Source: Actinomycetota bacterium (GTDB lineage: Bacteria > Actinomycetota > Actinomycetes > Actinomycetales > Microbacteriaceae). From it: a stretch of 6,721 nucleotides of DNA. Made by a program: the position numbers and the translations under genes. The notes under the pieces were generated by a model. That model worked only from the letters and a program-made list of their open reading frames with translations. It had not been told where the DNA came from and searched no databases. Below are positions 1 through 5,188 of this stretch, piece after piece (position 1 is the stretch's first letter; every line of letters begins with the position of its first letter). The stretch is taken from NCBI GenBank assembly GCA_027728145.1, contig JAQBZV010000054.1:1-6721 (forward strand), written 5' to 3'.

Positions 1-742
1 GGTCATACCCCTGGAGGGACTCAACACCCTCGATCACGATGGTGCGGTTGGGCTCAACGACGATGATGGCGCCCATCTTTTGCAAGATGGCAATCAGGTC
101 GATAATTTCTGGCTCGATGGCAGCGTTGGTGAGCTCTGTCACTCCTTTGGCCCGCACCGCAGTGAGAAGGACCTGTTCGGTTGCTCCCACGCTCGGGTAG
201 GGAAGGTCAACTTTGGCCCCGACCAGGCGCTGCGGGGCTTTCAGGCGGATACCCTCGTAGCTCTTCTCCAGCTCCGCCCCAAAAGCCCGCAGGGCGTCGA
301 GGTGGAAGTTGATGGGGCGATCCCCGATGCGACACCCCCCAAGGTCCGGGATGAAAGCCTCTCCCAACTGGTGAAGGAGCGGTCCGCAGAACAGAATCGG
401 GATGCGGCTGGAACCGGCATGGGCGTCAATTTCGGCAAAGTGCGCACTCTTCACCCCGCGCGGGTCCAGAACCAGTTCGCCATCGACGTCCTCCGACACG
501 GTGACCGCGTGGGCTTCGAGCAGGCCCCGAACGACCGCAACGTCGCTAATCGCCGGCACCCCCTTCAGGGTGCTAGGGGTGTCAGCCAATAACGCAGCGA
601 CCATGGCTTTGGTGACCAGGTTTTTTGCTCCGCGAACTGAGACCTCACCGACCAGGGGTTTTCCCCCTTCGAAGATGACGGTGTCCGCTACTTCCGGCTG
701 GGTTACCGCAGACTTGGCAGCCTTGGTTCCCGCCGGGTTCAT
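1..742 (-). CDS. murA: UDP-N-acetylglucosamine 1-carboxyvinyltransferase MurA, 3' part missing
   Basis: MurA transfers enolpyruvate from PEP to UDP-GlcNAc, the first committed cytoplasmic step of peptidoglycan synthesis. I translated the minus strand from ATG at 742. 247 codons are visible of a family length near 420, so the C-terminal two fifths lie outside the window. Visible family motifs are RGAKN at 37-41 (substrate-binding Lys40/Asn41), GGCRIGDRPINFH at 135-147 with the catalytic, fosfomycin-target Cys137, GATEQVLL at 186-193 and EPEIIDL at 210-216. Cysteine is kept at the active site, unlike mycobacterial MurA, which carries Asp. The N-terminus is about 18 residues longer than in E. 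coli MurA, and this tail (Ala, Lys and Thr rich) is probably not part of the fold. The ATG follows the leuD TAG with no gap, and GAGGAG lies 7 bases upstream inside leuD, which implies co-transcription and translational coupling with leuCD. Confidence 0.97.
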   Translation of the reverse strand, partial: MNPAGTKAAKSAVTQPEVADTVIFEGGKPLVGEVSVRGAKNLVTKAMVAALLADTPSTLKGVPAISDVAVVRGLLEAHAVTVSEDVDGELVLDPRGVKSAHFAEIDAHAGSSRIPILFCGPLLHQLGEAFIPDLGGCRIGDRPINFHLDALRAFGAELEKSYEGIRLKAPQRLVGAKVDLPYPSVGATEQVLLTAVRAKGVTELTNAAIEPEIIDLIAILQKMGAIIVVEPNRTIVIEGVESLQGYD

Positions 743-1345
743 CTACTGACTCCTCGGGGGAAGTGTTGCGGGCCGCCAGGAATCCCTCGACGCTTCGAAA
801 GCGTCGATAGCGTCCGCGTGCTGGAGAGTGAGAGCAATGTCATCAAGTCCCTCCATCAAGCGCCAGCGTGTGTAATCGTCGATGTCAAAAGCAGAATGTA
901 CGCCTCCACAACGTACCTCACGGGCTTCTAAGTCAACGGTAACGTCCAGGCCCGGGTGTGCCTCAATTTCTGCCCAGATGGCCTCGACCGCGGACTCGGG
1001 AACCACCGCGGTGACGAGACCCTGCTTGCCCGAGTTGGAGCGGAAAATATCCCCAAAGCGCGAGGAGATCACAGCCTGGAAACCATAATCCCGGAGCGCC
1101 CACACAGCGTGCTCCCGGGAAGACCCGGTGCCAAAATCGGGGCCTGCGACCAGCACCTGACCCCTGGTGTAGGGCTCCTGGTTCAGCACGAACTCGGGGT
1201 CATCCCGCCAGGCCGAGAACAGCGCATCGTCATACCCGGTTTTGGTGACGCGCTTGAGGAACTTAGCGGGGATGATCTGGTCGGTGTCGACATTGCTCCG
1301 CCGAAGAGGAACACCCATCCCGGTAATCAGGGCGACTTTATCCAT
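743..1345 (-). CDS. leuD: 3-isopropylmalate dehydratase small subunit LeuD
   Basis: LeuD is the swivel-domain subunit of isopropylmalate isomerase. With LeuC it converts 2-isopropylmalate to 3-isopropylmalate in leucine synthesis. The 200 residues match the usual length of the family (E. coli about 201). Signature segments are [15 protein letters not shown] at 18-32, the aconitase-swivel loop GTGSSREHA at 72-80, and [14 protein letters not shown] at 97-110. The ATG start at 1345 shares its A with the TAA stop of leuC (TAATG), and only a weak AGGA lies upstream. Reinitiation by ribosomes that have just finished leuC is therefore the likely start mode, which would keep the two subunits equimolar. 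The TAG stop abuts the murA ATG. The C-terminal tail after about residue 180 (Trp, Arg and Pro rich) is variable in the family. Confidence 0.98.
   Translation of the reverse strand: MDKVALITGMGVPLRRSNVDTDQIIPAKFLKRVTKTGYDDALFSAWRDDPEFVLNQEPYTRGQVLVAGPDFGTGSSREHAVWALRDYGFQAVISSRFGDIFRSNSGKQGLVTAVVPESAVEAIWAEIEAHPGLDVTVDLEAREVRCGGVHSAFDIDDYTRWRLMEGLDDIALTLQHADAIDAFEASRDSWRPATLPPRSQ
750..755 (-). promoter_or_regulatory. murA ribosome-binding site inside leuD
   Basis: The minus strand reads GAGGAG, then seven bases that include the leuD TAG stop, then the murA ATG. This strong Shine-Dalgarno element supports the ATG at 742 as the murA start. It also lies within the last codons of leuD, so ribosomes finishing leuD pass directly over it. 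Confidence 0.8.
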
Positions 1346-2775
1346 TAGACGCCCGCTTCCTGCATCAGATCCGCGGGGCTGGAGAGTGTCCCCCGAATTG
1401 CCGTCGCCGCAGCCACCACGGGCGAGACCAGGTGGGTTCTCGCCCCTTTACCCTGGCGACCCTCAAAGTTTCGATTCGACGTGGACGCAGCGCGCTCACC
1501 GGGAGCGAGCTGATCGGGGTTCATTCCCAAACACATGGAGCACCCCGCAAAGCGCCACTCCCCACCGAACTCCTCAACAATTTTGTCGATGCCTTCAGCT
1601 TCGGCTTCGAGGCGGACCCGGGCGGAGCCCGGAACCACCATCAAGCGGACATGGTCCGCTTTCTTTTGGCCTTTGATGATGGAGGCAAAAACACGAAGGT
1701 CATCGAGCCTCGAGTTGGTGCACGACCCCATGAACACGGTGTCGACCTGAATGTCCTTCATCCGCGTCCCCGGCTTGAGGTCCATATATTCCAGGGCGCG
1801 AAGCGCTGCCGCTTTCTCATTAGGGTCGGCAATGCTTGCGGGGTCCGGGACCGAATCGTTCAGCGGAACACCCTGACCGGGGTTGGTTCCCCAGGTCACA
1901 AAAGGCTCCAGCTCGTTGGCATCGAGGAACACCTCAGCGTCAAATACAGCCCCCTCATCGGTGGGCAACGTCTTCCAGTAGGCGAGCGCTGTCTCCCAGT
2001 CCGCTCCCTGCGGAGCGTGGGGGCGCCCCTTCACATACTCAAAGGTTGTCTCGTCCGGTGCCACCATGCCGGCCCGCGCTCCCGCCTCAATGGACATGTT
2101 GCAGATAGTCATGCGCCCATCCATGGAGAGCGAGCGAATTGCGGAGCCACGGTATTCGAGCACATAGCCCTGTCCACCACCGGTGCCAATCTTGGCGATC
2201 ACCGCCAAGATGATGTCCTTCGCGGTCACACCGGGCTTGAGCTCGCCCTCCACCGTGATGGCCATGGTCTTGAAAGGCTTCACCGGGAGGGTTTGGGTGG
2301 CGAGGACGTGCTCGACCTCGCTGGTTCCAATACCGAAAGCCATGGCGCCAAAGGCGCCATGCGTGGAGGTGTGGGAGTCGCCACACACCACGGTGATTCC
2401 CGGCAGGGTGAGGCCCAACTGGGGTCCCACGACGTGCACGATTCCCTGCTCAATATCTCCCAGGGAGTGCAAACGAATCCCAAATTCCTCCGCGTTGTTG
2501 CGCAACGTCTGGATTTGAATCCGGGAAGTCGGCTCCGCAATCGGCTTATCGATATCGATGGTGGGGGTGTTGTGGTCCTCGGTGGCGATGGTCAGGTCGG
2601 GCCTGCGAACCGGACGGCCGGCAACTCGAAGGCCATCAAACGCTTGTGGGCTGGTGACTTCGTGGACGAGGTGCAGATCGATGTAAATCAAATCGGGCTC
2701 GCCCTCCTTGCCTTTTGCAACAAGGTGATCGGCCCATACTTTTTCTGCCAGTGTGCGGGGCTGTGAAGTGGTCAT
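1345..2775 (-). CDS. leuC: 3-isopropylmalate dehydratase large subunit LeuC
   Basis: LeuC is the [4Fe-4S] catalytic subunit of isopropylmalate isomerase, an aconitase-family hydro-lyase that works with LeuD in the cytoplasm. From ATG 2775 the protein has 476 residues, close to the family norm of about 466-480. Visible features are TEDHNTPT at 65-72, [19 protein letters not shown] at 132-150, the first cluster ligand Cys352 in GSCTNSR (350-356), and Cys412/Cys415 in [10 protein letters not shown] (411-420). The conserved [14 protein letters not shown] follows at 431-444. The ATG at 2775 was chosen because AAGGAG lies 10 bases upstream and the protein then begins with the normal family N-terminus ([12 protein letters not shown]). 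The frame stays open for 32 more codons up to a TTG at 2871, but that stretch lacks family similarity and coincides with the proposed attenuator. The stop overlaps the leuD start by one base. Confidence 0.98.
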   Translation of the reverse strand: MTTSQPRTLAEKVWADHLVAKGKEGEPDLIYIDLHLVHEVTSPQAFDGLRVAGRPVRRPDLTIATEDHNTPTIDIDKPIAEPTSRIQIQTLRNNAEEFGIRLHSLGDIEQGIVHVVGPQLGLTLPGITVVCGDSHTSTHGAFGAMAFGIGTSEVEHVLATQTLPVKPFKTMAITVEGELKPGVTAKDIILAVIAKIGTGGGQGYVLEYRGSAIRSLSMDGRMTICNMSIEAGARAGMVAPDETTFEYVKGRPHAPQGADWETALAYWKTLPTDEGAVFDAEVFLDANELEPFVTWGTNPGQGVPLNDSVPDPASIADPNEKAAALRALEYMDLKPGTRMKDIQVDTVFMGSCTNSRLDDLRVFASIIKGQKKADHVRLMVVPGSARVRLEAEAEGIDKIVEEFGGEWRFAGCSMCLGMNPDQLAPGERAASTSNRNFEGRQGKGARTHLVSPVVAAATAIRGTLSSPADLMQEAGV

Positions 2776-2785
2776 GGTGTGTGCT

Positions 2786-2791
2786 CTCCTT
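2786..2791 (-). promoter_or_regulatory. leuC ribosome-binding site
   Basis: The minus strand carries AAGGAG (AAGGAGAG if two more bases are counted) 8-10 bases before ATG 2775. It is the strongest Shine-Dalgarno sequence in the window and fixes the leuC start. It begins only three bases after the T5 run of the second leader hairpin. Confidence 0.85.
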
Positions 2792-2794
2792 GAG

Positions 2795-2821
2795 AAAAAC
2801 CGTGTGTTGGGTGGCCACAGG
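2795..2821 (-). terminator. Candidate second leader hairpin with T5 run before leuC
   Basis: On the minus strand CCTGTG (2821-2816) can pair with CACACGG (2806-2800). This gives six base pairs with one bulged C (2802) and a 9-base loop, followed at once by TTTTT (2799-2795). The shape is that of an intrinsic terminator, but the stem is short and bulged. It could be a weak attenuator stem or a chance structure. It sits between the strong hairpin at 2829-2864 and the leuC ribosome-binding site. Confidence 0.35.
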
Positions 2822-2822
2822 G

Positions 2823-2864
2823 AAAACTCCGCAGCGGTTCGGGCCTGATTAGCGACCGCTGCGG
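2823..2864 (-). terminator. Perfect 10-bp hairpin plus T4 run, candidate leuCD attenuator
   Basis: The minus strand reads CCGCAGCGGT (2864-2855), a 16-base loop (2854-2839), then ACCGCTGCGG (2838-2829), a perfect 10-bp stem. AG and TTTT (2826-2823) follow. This resembles an intrinsic terminator with a modest U-tract. The loop contains the TAA stop of the short leucine-rich frame at 2849-2890, and the 5' arm is part of that frame's last codons, so translation of the leader must open the stem. The same inverted repeat could instead be a repressor operator or the terminator of terC. I prefer the attenuator reading because of the upstream leader frame. Confidence 0.55.
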
Positions 2865-2890
2865 CATCCAAGAAGGGTGAGCCTCAACAC
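2849..2890 (-). CDS. Candidate leucine-rich leader peptide of leuC operon
   Basis: This is a 13-codon frame starting with GTG at 2890 and ending with TAA at 2851-2849. It would encode [13 protein letters not shown]. Four of the 13 codons are leucine (TTG, CTC, CTT, CTT), with the two CTT codons adjacent at 2875-2870. The GTG begins exactly seven bases after a TACTCT -10 box, so the transcript would start on the initiation codon and need no Shine-Dalgarno sequence. The frame runs into the 5' arm of the hairpin at 2829-2864. Short leucine-rich peptides ahead of leucine genes are classic attenuator leaders in enterobacteria. The assignment here rests on position, composition and structure only. 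A 13-codon frame can arise by chance. Confidence 0.5.
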   Translation of the reverse strand: MLRLTLLGCRSGR

Positions 2891-2896
2891 CCTCCC

Positions 2897-2905
2897 AGAG
2901 TAACA
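2897..2905 (-). promoter_or_regulatory. Candidate extended -10 promoter of leuCD-murA
   Basis: The minus strand reads TGT then TACTCT (2902-2897), which fits the extended -10 form TGnTAnnnT. Six bases separate the hexamer from the G of GTG 2890, placing the likely transcription start on that codon. No convincing -35 hexamer is seen at 16-18 bases upstream, as is common for actinobacterial extended -10 promoters. The box lies just past the terC stop. Confidence 0.45.
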
Positions 2906-2950
2906 CCAGAGGGCTCTAAACGCCCGGGTCAGCCCCCACCAGAGGGCTCT
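2904..2950 (-). repeat. 14-bp direct repeat spanning the terC stop codon
   Basis: AGAGCCCTCTGGTG occurs on the minus strand at 2950-2937, within the last codons of terC, and again at 2917-2904, just past its stop. The offset is 33 bases. Beyond the 14 identical bases the two 33-base units match only partly (about six of the remaining 19). It may be an eroded tandem duplication or chance. The second copy supplies the TG of the proposed extended -10 box. Confidence 0.6.
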
Positions 2951-3908
2951 TTCGGAGCTTCCACCAGCTCGCGCCCACCGCGACAGCCATGGCCACCACG
3001 ATGACGCCGAGAGATTCCCACGTTCCGATGTCCGGAGCCCACGCCACATGTTCGCCCCCGTTGATGAAGGGCAGCTCGTTCTCGTGCAGGGCGTGCAGTA
3101 CGAGCTTCACGCCAATGAAACTGAGAATGAAGGCAATGCCAAAGTGCAAATAGACCAGCTTGTCAATGAGGTGACCGAGCAGGAAGTACAGCTGGCGAAG
3201 CCCCATCAGAGCGAACACGTTGGCAGTGAACACGATGAACGGGCTCTCGGTAATTCCGTAGATCGCGGGAATCGAGTCGATCGCGAAAACCACGTCCGCT
3301 GTTCCAATAGCCACCAAGACAACGACCAGCGGCGTCCAGAGCCGAACACCCTCCACGGTGATGCGAAACTTGAGCCCCCGAAATTCGTCGGTCATCGATA
3401 ACCGTTTCTGGAGGAAGCCCAACACAGCGTTTTCGCGCTCGATATCGTCCTCCCGACCAGAGAAGAACTGCTGAATACCAATCACCAGAAGGAATGCGCC
3501 AAACACATAGAAAATCCAGCTAAAGCTGGCAATTAACGCGGCACCGAGCAGGATGAAAATTCCGCGGAACAGAATGGCCAACAAGATTCCAATCATCAGA
3601 ATCTCCTGCTGATACTTCCGGGGAACAACGAAGGAAGCCATGATCAGGACAAACACAAAGAGGTTGTCGATTGAGAGGCTGTATTCGGTGACCCAACCCG
3701 CAAGGAACTCAGCACCTGCCTGCTCACCCCCGACCACGAACATGACTCCGCTAAAAACAAGAGCCAAGGCAACGTACAAAGAGACCCACAGGCCAGACTC
3801 TCGAGTGGAGGGAACGTGGGGACGCCACACAATCAACAACAGGTCCGCGATAAGGACGGCGGAGAGCACCACCAGCGACGACACCTGAAACCAGAGTGGA
3901 AGCGTCAT
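2916..3908 (-). CDS. TerC/Alx-family integral membrane protein
   Basis: TerC-family proteins are polytopic inner-membrane proteins. Characterised members (E. coli Alx, Bacillus YceF/YkoY type) export manganese or supply it to secreted enzymes, while the name comes from tellurium resistance. The 330 residues match Alx-type length (about 320). About nine hydrophobic segments are visible, near 7-27, 41-60, 66-90, 103-127, 130-149, 193-215, 224-246, 252-274 and 298-316. The family acidic motifs are present: Glu75 with Asp81-Asn82 in TEYSLSIDNLFVF, and Asp205/Asp211 in GTADVVFAIDSIPAI. A charged cytoplasmic stretch lies at 150-185. ATG 3908 was chosen because an in-frame TGA lies ten bases upstream. 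Its GAAGGAG is 13 bases away, which is longer than usual. Substrate metal cannot be told from sequence. It is unrelated in function to its leucine and tRNA neighbours. Confidence 0.93.
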   Translation of the reverse strand: MTLPLWFQVSSLVVLSAVLIADLLLIVWRPHVPSTRESGLWVSLYVALALVFSGVMFVVGGEQAGAEFLAGWVTEYSLSIDNLFVFVLIMASFVVPRKYQQEILMIGILLAILFRGIFILLGAALIASFSWIFYVFGAFLLVIGIQQFFSGREDDIERENAVLGFLQKRLSMTDEFRGLKFRITVEGVRLWTPLVVVLVAIGTADVVFAIDSIPAIYGITESPFIVFTANVFALMGLRQLYFLLGHLIDKLVYLHFGIAFILSFIGVKLVLHALHENELPFINGGEHVAWAPDIGTWESLGVIVVAMAVAVGASWWKLRKSPLVGADPGV

Positions 3909-3921
3909 CGACGCGGGTCAA

Positions 3922-3928
3922 CTCCTTC
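3922..3928 (-). promoter_or_regulatory. terC-family gene ribosome-binding site, long spacing
   Basis: GAAGGAG on the minus strand precedes ATG 3908 by 13 bases. No other in-frame start exists between it and the ATG, and an in-frame TGA blocks upstream starts, so the ATG stands despite the wide spacing. Confidence 0.6.
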
Positions 3929-3945
3929 ACATCAGGCGGGGCATC

Positions 3946-3951
3946 AGACTA
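3946..3951 (-). promoter_or_regulatory. Possible -10 box for the TerC-family gene
   Basis: TAGTCT on the minus strand fits TAnnnT and lies just past the tRNA-Glu hairpin. It would give a leader of about 30 bases that includes the ribosome-binding site. No good -35 box is visible, so this is weak. Confidence 0.28.
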
Positions 3952-3955
3952 CTGG

Positions 3956-3982
3956 GGCCATCATCGGGAAGCGATGATGGCC
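3956..3982 (-). terminator. Strong GC-rich hairpin behind tRNA-Glu
   Basis: GGCCATCATCG (3982-3972 on the minus strand) pairs perfectly with CGATGATGGCC (3966-3956) around a 5-base loop, an 11-bp stem. It begins 13 bases after the tRNA-Glu discriminator base. No T-tract follows on the minus strand (CCAGTAG), but U-less hairpins are often found at actinobacterial transcript ends. The likely role is terminating the tRNA transcript before terC. An alternative is a processing structure with read-through into terC. Confidence 0.6.
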
Positions 3983-3995
3983 GTGTGGTTTGTCG

Positions 3996-4068
3996 TGACC
4001 CCAGCGGGATTCGAACCCGCGTTACCGCCGTGAGAGGGCGGCGTACTAGGCCGCTATACGATGGGGCC
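3996..4068 (-). tRNA. tRNA-Glu (anticodon CTC)
   Basis: The 73-base minus-strand sequence folds as a full cloverleaf. The acceptor is GGCCCCA with TGGGGTC (one G-U pair). The anticodon stem CCGCC/GGCGG encloses loop CTCTCAC, giving anticodon CTC (4034-4032), which reads GAG. The T-arm is GCGGG-TTCGAAT-CCCGC. The discriminator is A3996, and the next bases are CGA, so CCA is not encoded and must be added enzymatically. It is a substrate of the GltX encoded about 1.1 kb upstream. It has its own promoter at 4085-4114. Confidence 0.97.
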
Positions 4069-4084
4069 GTTCACGCAACAAGAC

Positions 4085-4114
4085 AGTATGACACGCTCTC
4101 CGGCCACCAGGCAA
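4085..4114 (-). promoter_or_regulatory. Candidate tRNA-Glu promoter
   Basis: On the minus strand TTGCCT (4114-4109, four of six matches to the -35 consensus) is followed after 18 bases by CATACT (4090-4085, four of six to the -10 consensus). The tRNA 5' end lies 16 bases after the -10 box. It sits in the 50-base gap between the lipid kinase stop and the tRNA, so tRNA-Glu need not depend on read-through. Confidence 0.55.
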
Positions 4115-4118
4115 ACGA

Positions 4119-5024
4119 TTAGGCATAGACCGCAAGGCAAGCTGGTTCGAGGGAAACCTGGAGTGGCAAGGCCTCCAGGCGCTCCCCATCGGCGTAGGCC
4201 ACAATCCCGTCGCTCTCCACCCGAACGGAGCGCGCCTGGCGAATGTGAACCCGGGGATCGCTGACGTGAAGGCCTTGGAACACCCTGGGGTATATCCGCA
4301 GGAACGCGAGGCGTGAGAGCGGGTCGAGTGTGAAAACATCCAGCATTCCATCCACGAGAGAAGCATCCGGAGTGACCTTCATACCGCCGCCAAAGCTTTG
4401 CGAGTTCGCGACTGCGACCAAGAGATAGGAAGCGGTCTCCTCCACCCCGTCGATGGTGAGGGTGTAGGTGATGGGGCGAAGCTTCGCCAACTCGATCAGC
4501 AACGCCACCGTGTAGCGGTGTCGACCACGGATAAAGCGCAACGTGTTGGCTCGCTCATTCACCAGAGCATCAAAACCGGCAGAAAACACGCATGCGAAGG
4601 GGTGCTCCCGTCCGTGCGGTGACGTTGCAACCCCCACATCAATCTGGCGGGGATTACTCTCGAGGGCTCGAATCAGGTGAGCTGTGGCTTCGGGTATAGA
4701 CCCCAGGGGAAGCCCGAGGTGCCGGGCGAGATCGTTTCCGGTGCCCGCGGGAATAATCCCCAACGCCACCTGTTTCTCCCGCGCAAGGTTGGCTCCCAGG
4801 TGCACCATGCCATCGCCACCGACCACCACGAGAACCGATGCGGGCCGGAGTGCTTCCCGGGCTGAGATCTCGAGAGCTGGGTAGTCATCCTCACGCAGAG
4901 CGACCACATCGTGACCCGCAGCAGCCAACAGTTGAGCCACCTCCGCACCGGCGTGCTCATTCTTACCGAATGAGGCCCGAGGGTTTATGGCCACCACAAT
5001 GTGGCGAGCCGTCGACGATGACAT
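4119..5024 (-). CDS. Diacylglycerol/lipid kinase family protein (DagK/YegS type)
   Basis: This is a soluble lipid kinase of the DAGK catalytic-domain family, which phosphorylates diacylglycerol or a related lipid with ATP and recycles it into phospholipid synthesis. The 301 residues match the family's usual 290-320. Visible motifs are the N-terminal INPRASFG (13-20), the nucleotide-binding VGGDGMVH (68-75), IPAGTGNDLAR (91-101), the second-domain FGGGMKVTPDA (211-221) with LVDGMLDV (223-230), and YADGE (277-281) near the C-terminus. There is no signal peptide or membrane segment. The exact substrate cannot be decided, since relatives act on diacylglycerol, sphingosine or polyprenol-like lipids. 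ATG 5024 has no clear Shine-Dalgarno sequence, but CATAAT lies eight bases upstream, which points to a leaderless or near-leaderless transcript. It sits between two tRNA genes for GltX substrates, with no functional link evident. Confidence 0.93.
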   Translation of the reverse strand: MSSSTARHIVVAINPRASFGKNEHAGAEVAQLLAAAGHDVVALREDDYPALEISAREALRPASVLVVVGGDGMVHLGANLAREKQVALGIIPAGTGNDLARHLGLPLGSIPEATAHLIRALESNPRQIDVGVATSPHGREHPFACVFSAGFDALVNERANTLRFIRGRHRYTVALLIELAKLRPITYTLTIDGVEETASYLLVAVANSQSFGGGMKVTPDASLVDGMLDVFTLDPLSRLAFLRIYPRVFQGLHVSDPRVHIRQARSVRVESDGIVAYADGERLEALPLQVSLEPACLAVYA

Positions 5025-5032
5025 AAGACCCC

Positions 5033-5038
5033 ATTATG
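5033..5038 (-). promoter_or_regulatory. Candidate -10 box of the lipid kinase gene
   Basis: CATAAT on the minus strand matches five of six bases of TATAAT and ends eight bases before ATG 5024. Transcription would start within about two bases of the start codon. No good -35 hexamer is seen at 16-18 bases upstream. The gap to the tRNA-Gln 3' end is only 41 bases. Confidence 0.5.
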
Positions 5039-5065
5039 GCGCTGGAGTCACCGACAAGTCCGCAT

Positions 5066-5140
5066 TGGCTGGGGTGCCTGGACTCGAACCAAGAACAACT
5101 GAACCAGAATCAGCCGTGTTGCCAATTACACCACACCCCA
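5066..5140 (-). tRNA. tRNA-Gln (anticodon CTG), CCA encoded
   Basis: The minus-strand cloverleaf has acceptor TGGGGTG/CACCCCA with the U1-A72 pair typical of tRNA-Gln. The anticodon stem is GCTGA/TCAGT around loop TTCTGGT, giving anticodon CTG, which reads CAG. The T-arm is CTTGG-TTCGAGT-CCAGG. The discriminator is G5069, followed by a genomic CCA (5068-5066), unlike the tRNA-Glu gene here. In actinobacteria, which generally lack GlnRS, this tRNA is first charged with glutamate by GltX and then amidated by GatCAB. It lies 48 bases after gltX and may be co-transcribed with it. Confidence 0.97.
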
Positions 5141-5174
5141 CCGTGGCGCAGTTTCCTCCGCCCGGACCCTCGAT

Positions 5175-5180
5175 ACTCTA
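5175..5180 (-). promoter_or_regulatory. Possible -10 box for tRNA-Gln
   Basis: TAGAGT on the minus strand (four of six matches to TATAAT) lies just past the gltX stop, 34 bases before the tRNA-Gln 5' end. The spacing is longer than for tRNA-Glu and no clear -35 box is present. Read-through from gltX is equally possible, since no terminator hairpin stands between them. Confidence 0.3.
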
Positions 5181-5188
5181 GCGCACGC

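Noticed and set aside
80..592. Plus-strand open frame of about 170 codons opposite murA
   Set aside because: The minus strand here encodes MurA with its catalytic Cys and other family motifs. The plus-strand frame is a shadow of it.
2191..2209. Inverted repeat CTTGGCG-ATCAC-CGCCAAG
   Set aside because: It is internal to the leuC coding sequence, with a 7-bp stem and no T-run. Such repeats occur by chance in GC-rich genes.
2341..2361. Perfect inverted repeat CATGGCGCC-AAA-GGCGCCATG
   Set aside because: It lies within leuC over the conserved residues HGAFGAM. The repeated Gly-Ala codons explain the symmetry, and no regulatory context is visible.
1432..2766. A long open frame of about 440 codons on the plus strand, opposite leuC
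   Set aside because: It is the antisense of a confidently identified, motif-complete leuC. Long antisense frames are expected opposite GC-rich coding sequence, and the translation shows no recognisable domain.
2874..2893. Six-base inverted repeat AGGGTG/CACCCT as a terC terminator
   Set aside because: The stem is short, is followed only by TCTT on the minus strand, and overlaps the first codons of the proposed leader peptide. I kept it out of the features as too weak.
2776..2915. T-box leader for the leucine operon
   Set aside because: The 140-base gap is too short for a standard T-box, and I see no T-box consensus or stem I layout. The leader-peptide reading fits better.
3909..3995. Possible manganese-sensing (yybP-ykoY) riboswitch ahead of the TerC-family gene
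   Set aside because: Such riboswitches precede some Alx/TerC genes, but only 87 bases separate the gene from tRNA-Glu, and they contain a simple hairpin rather than the multi-helix aptamer.
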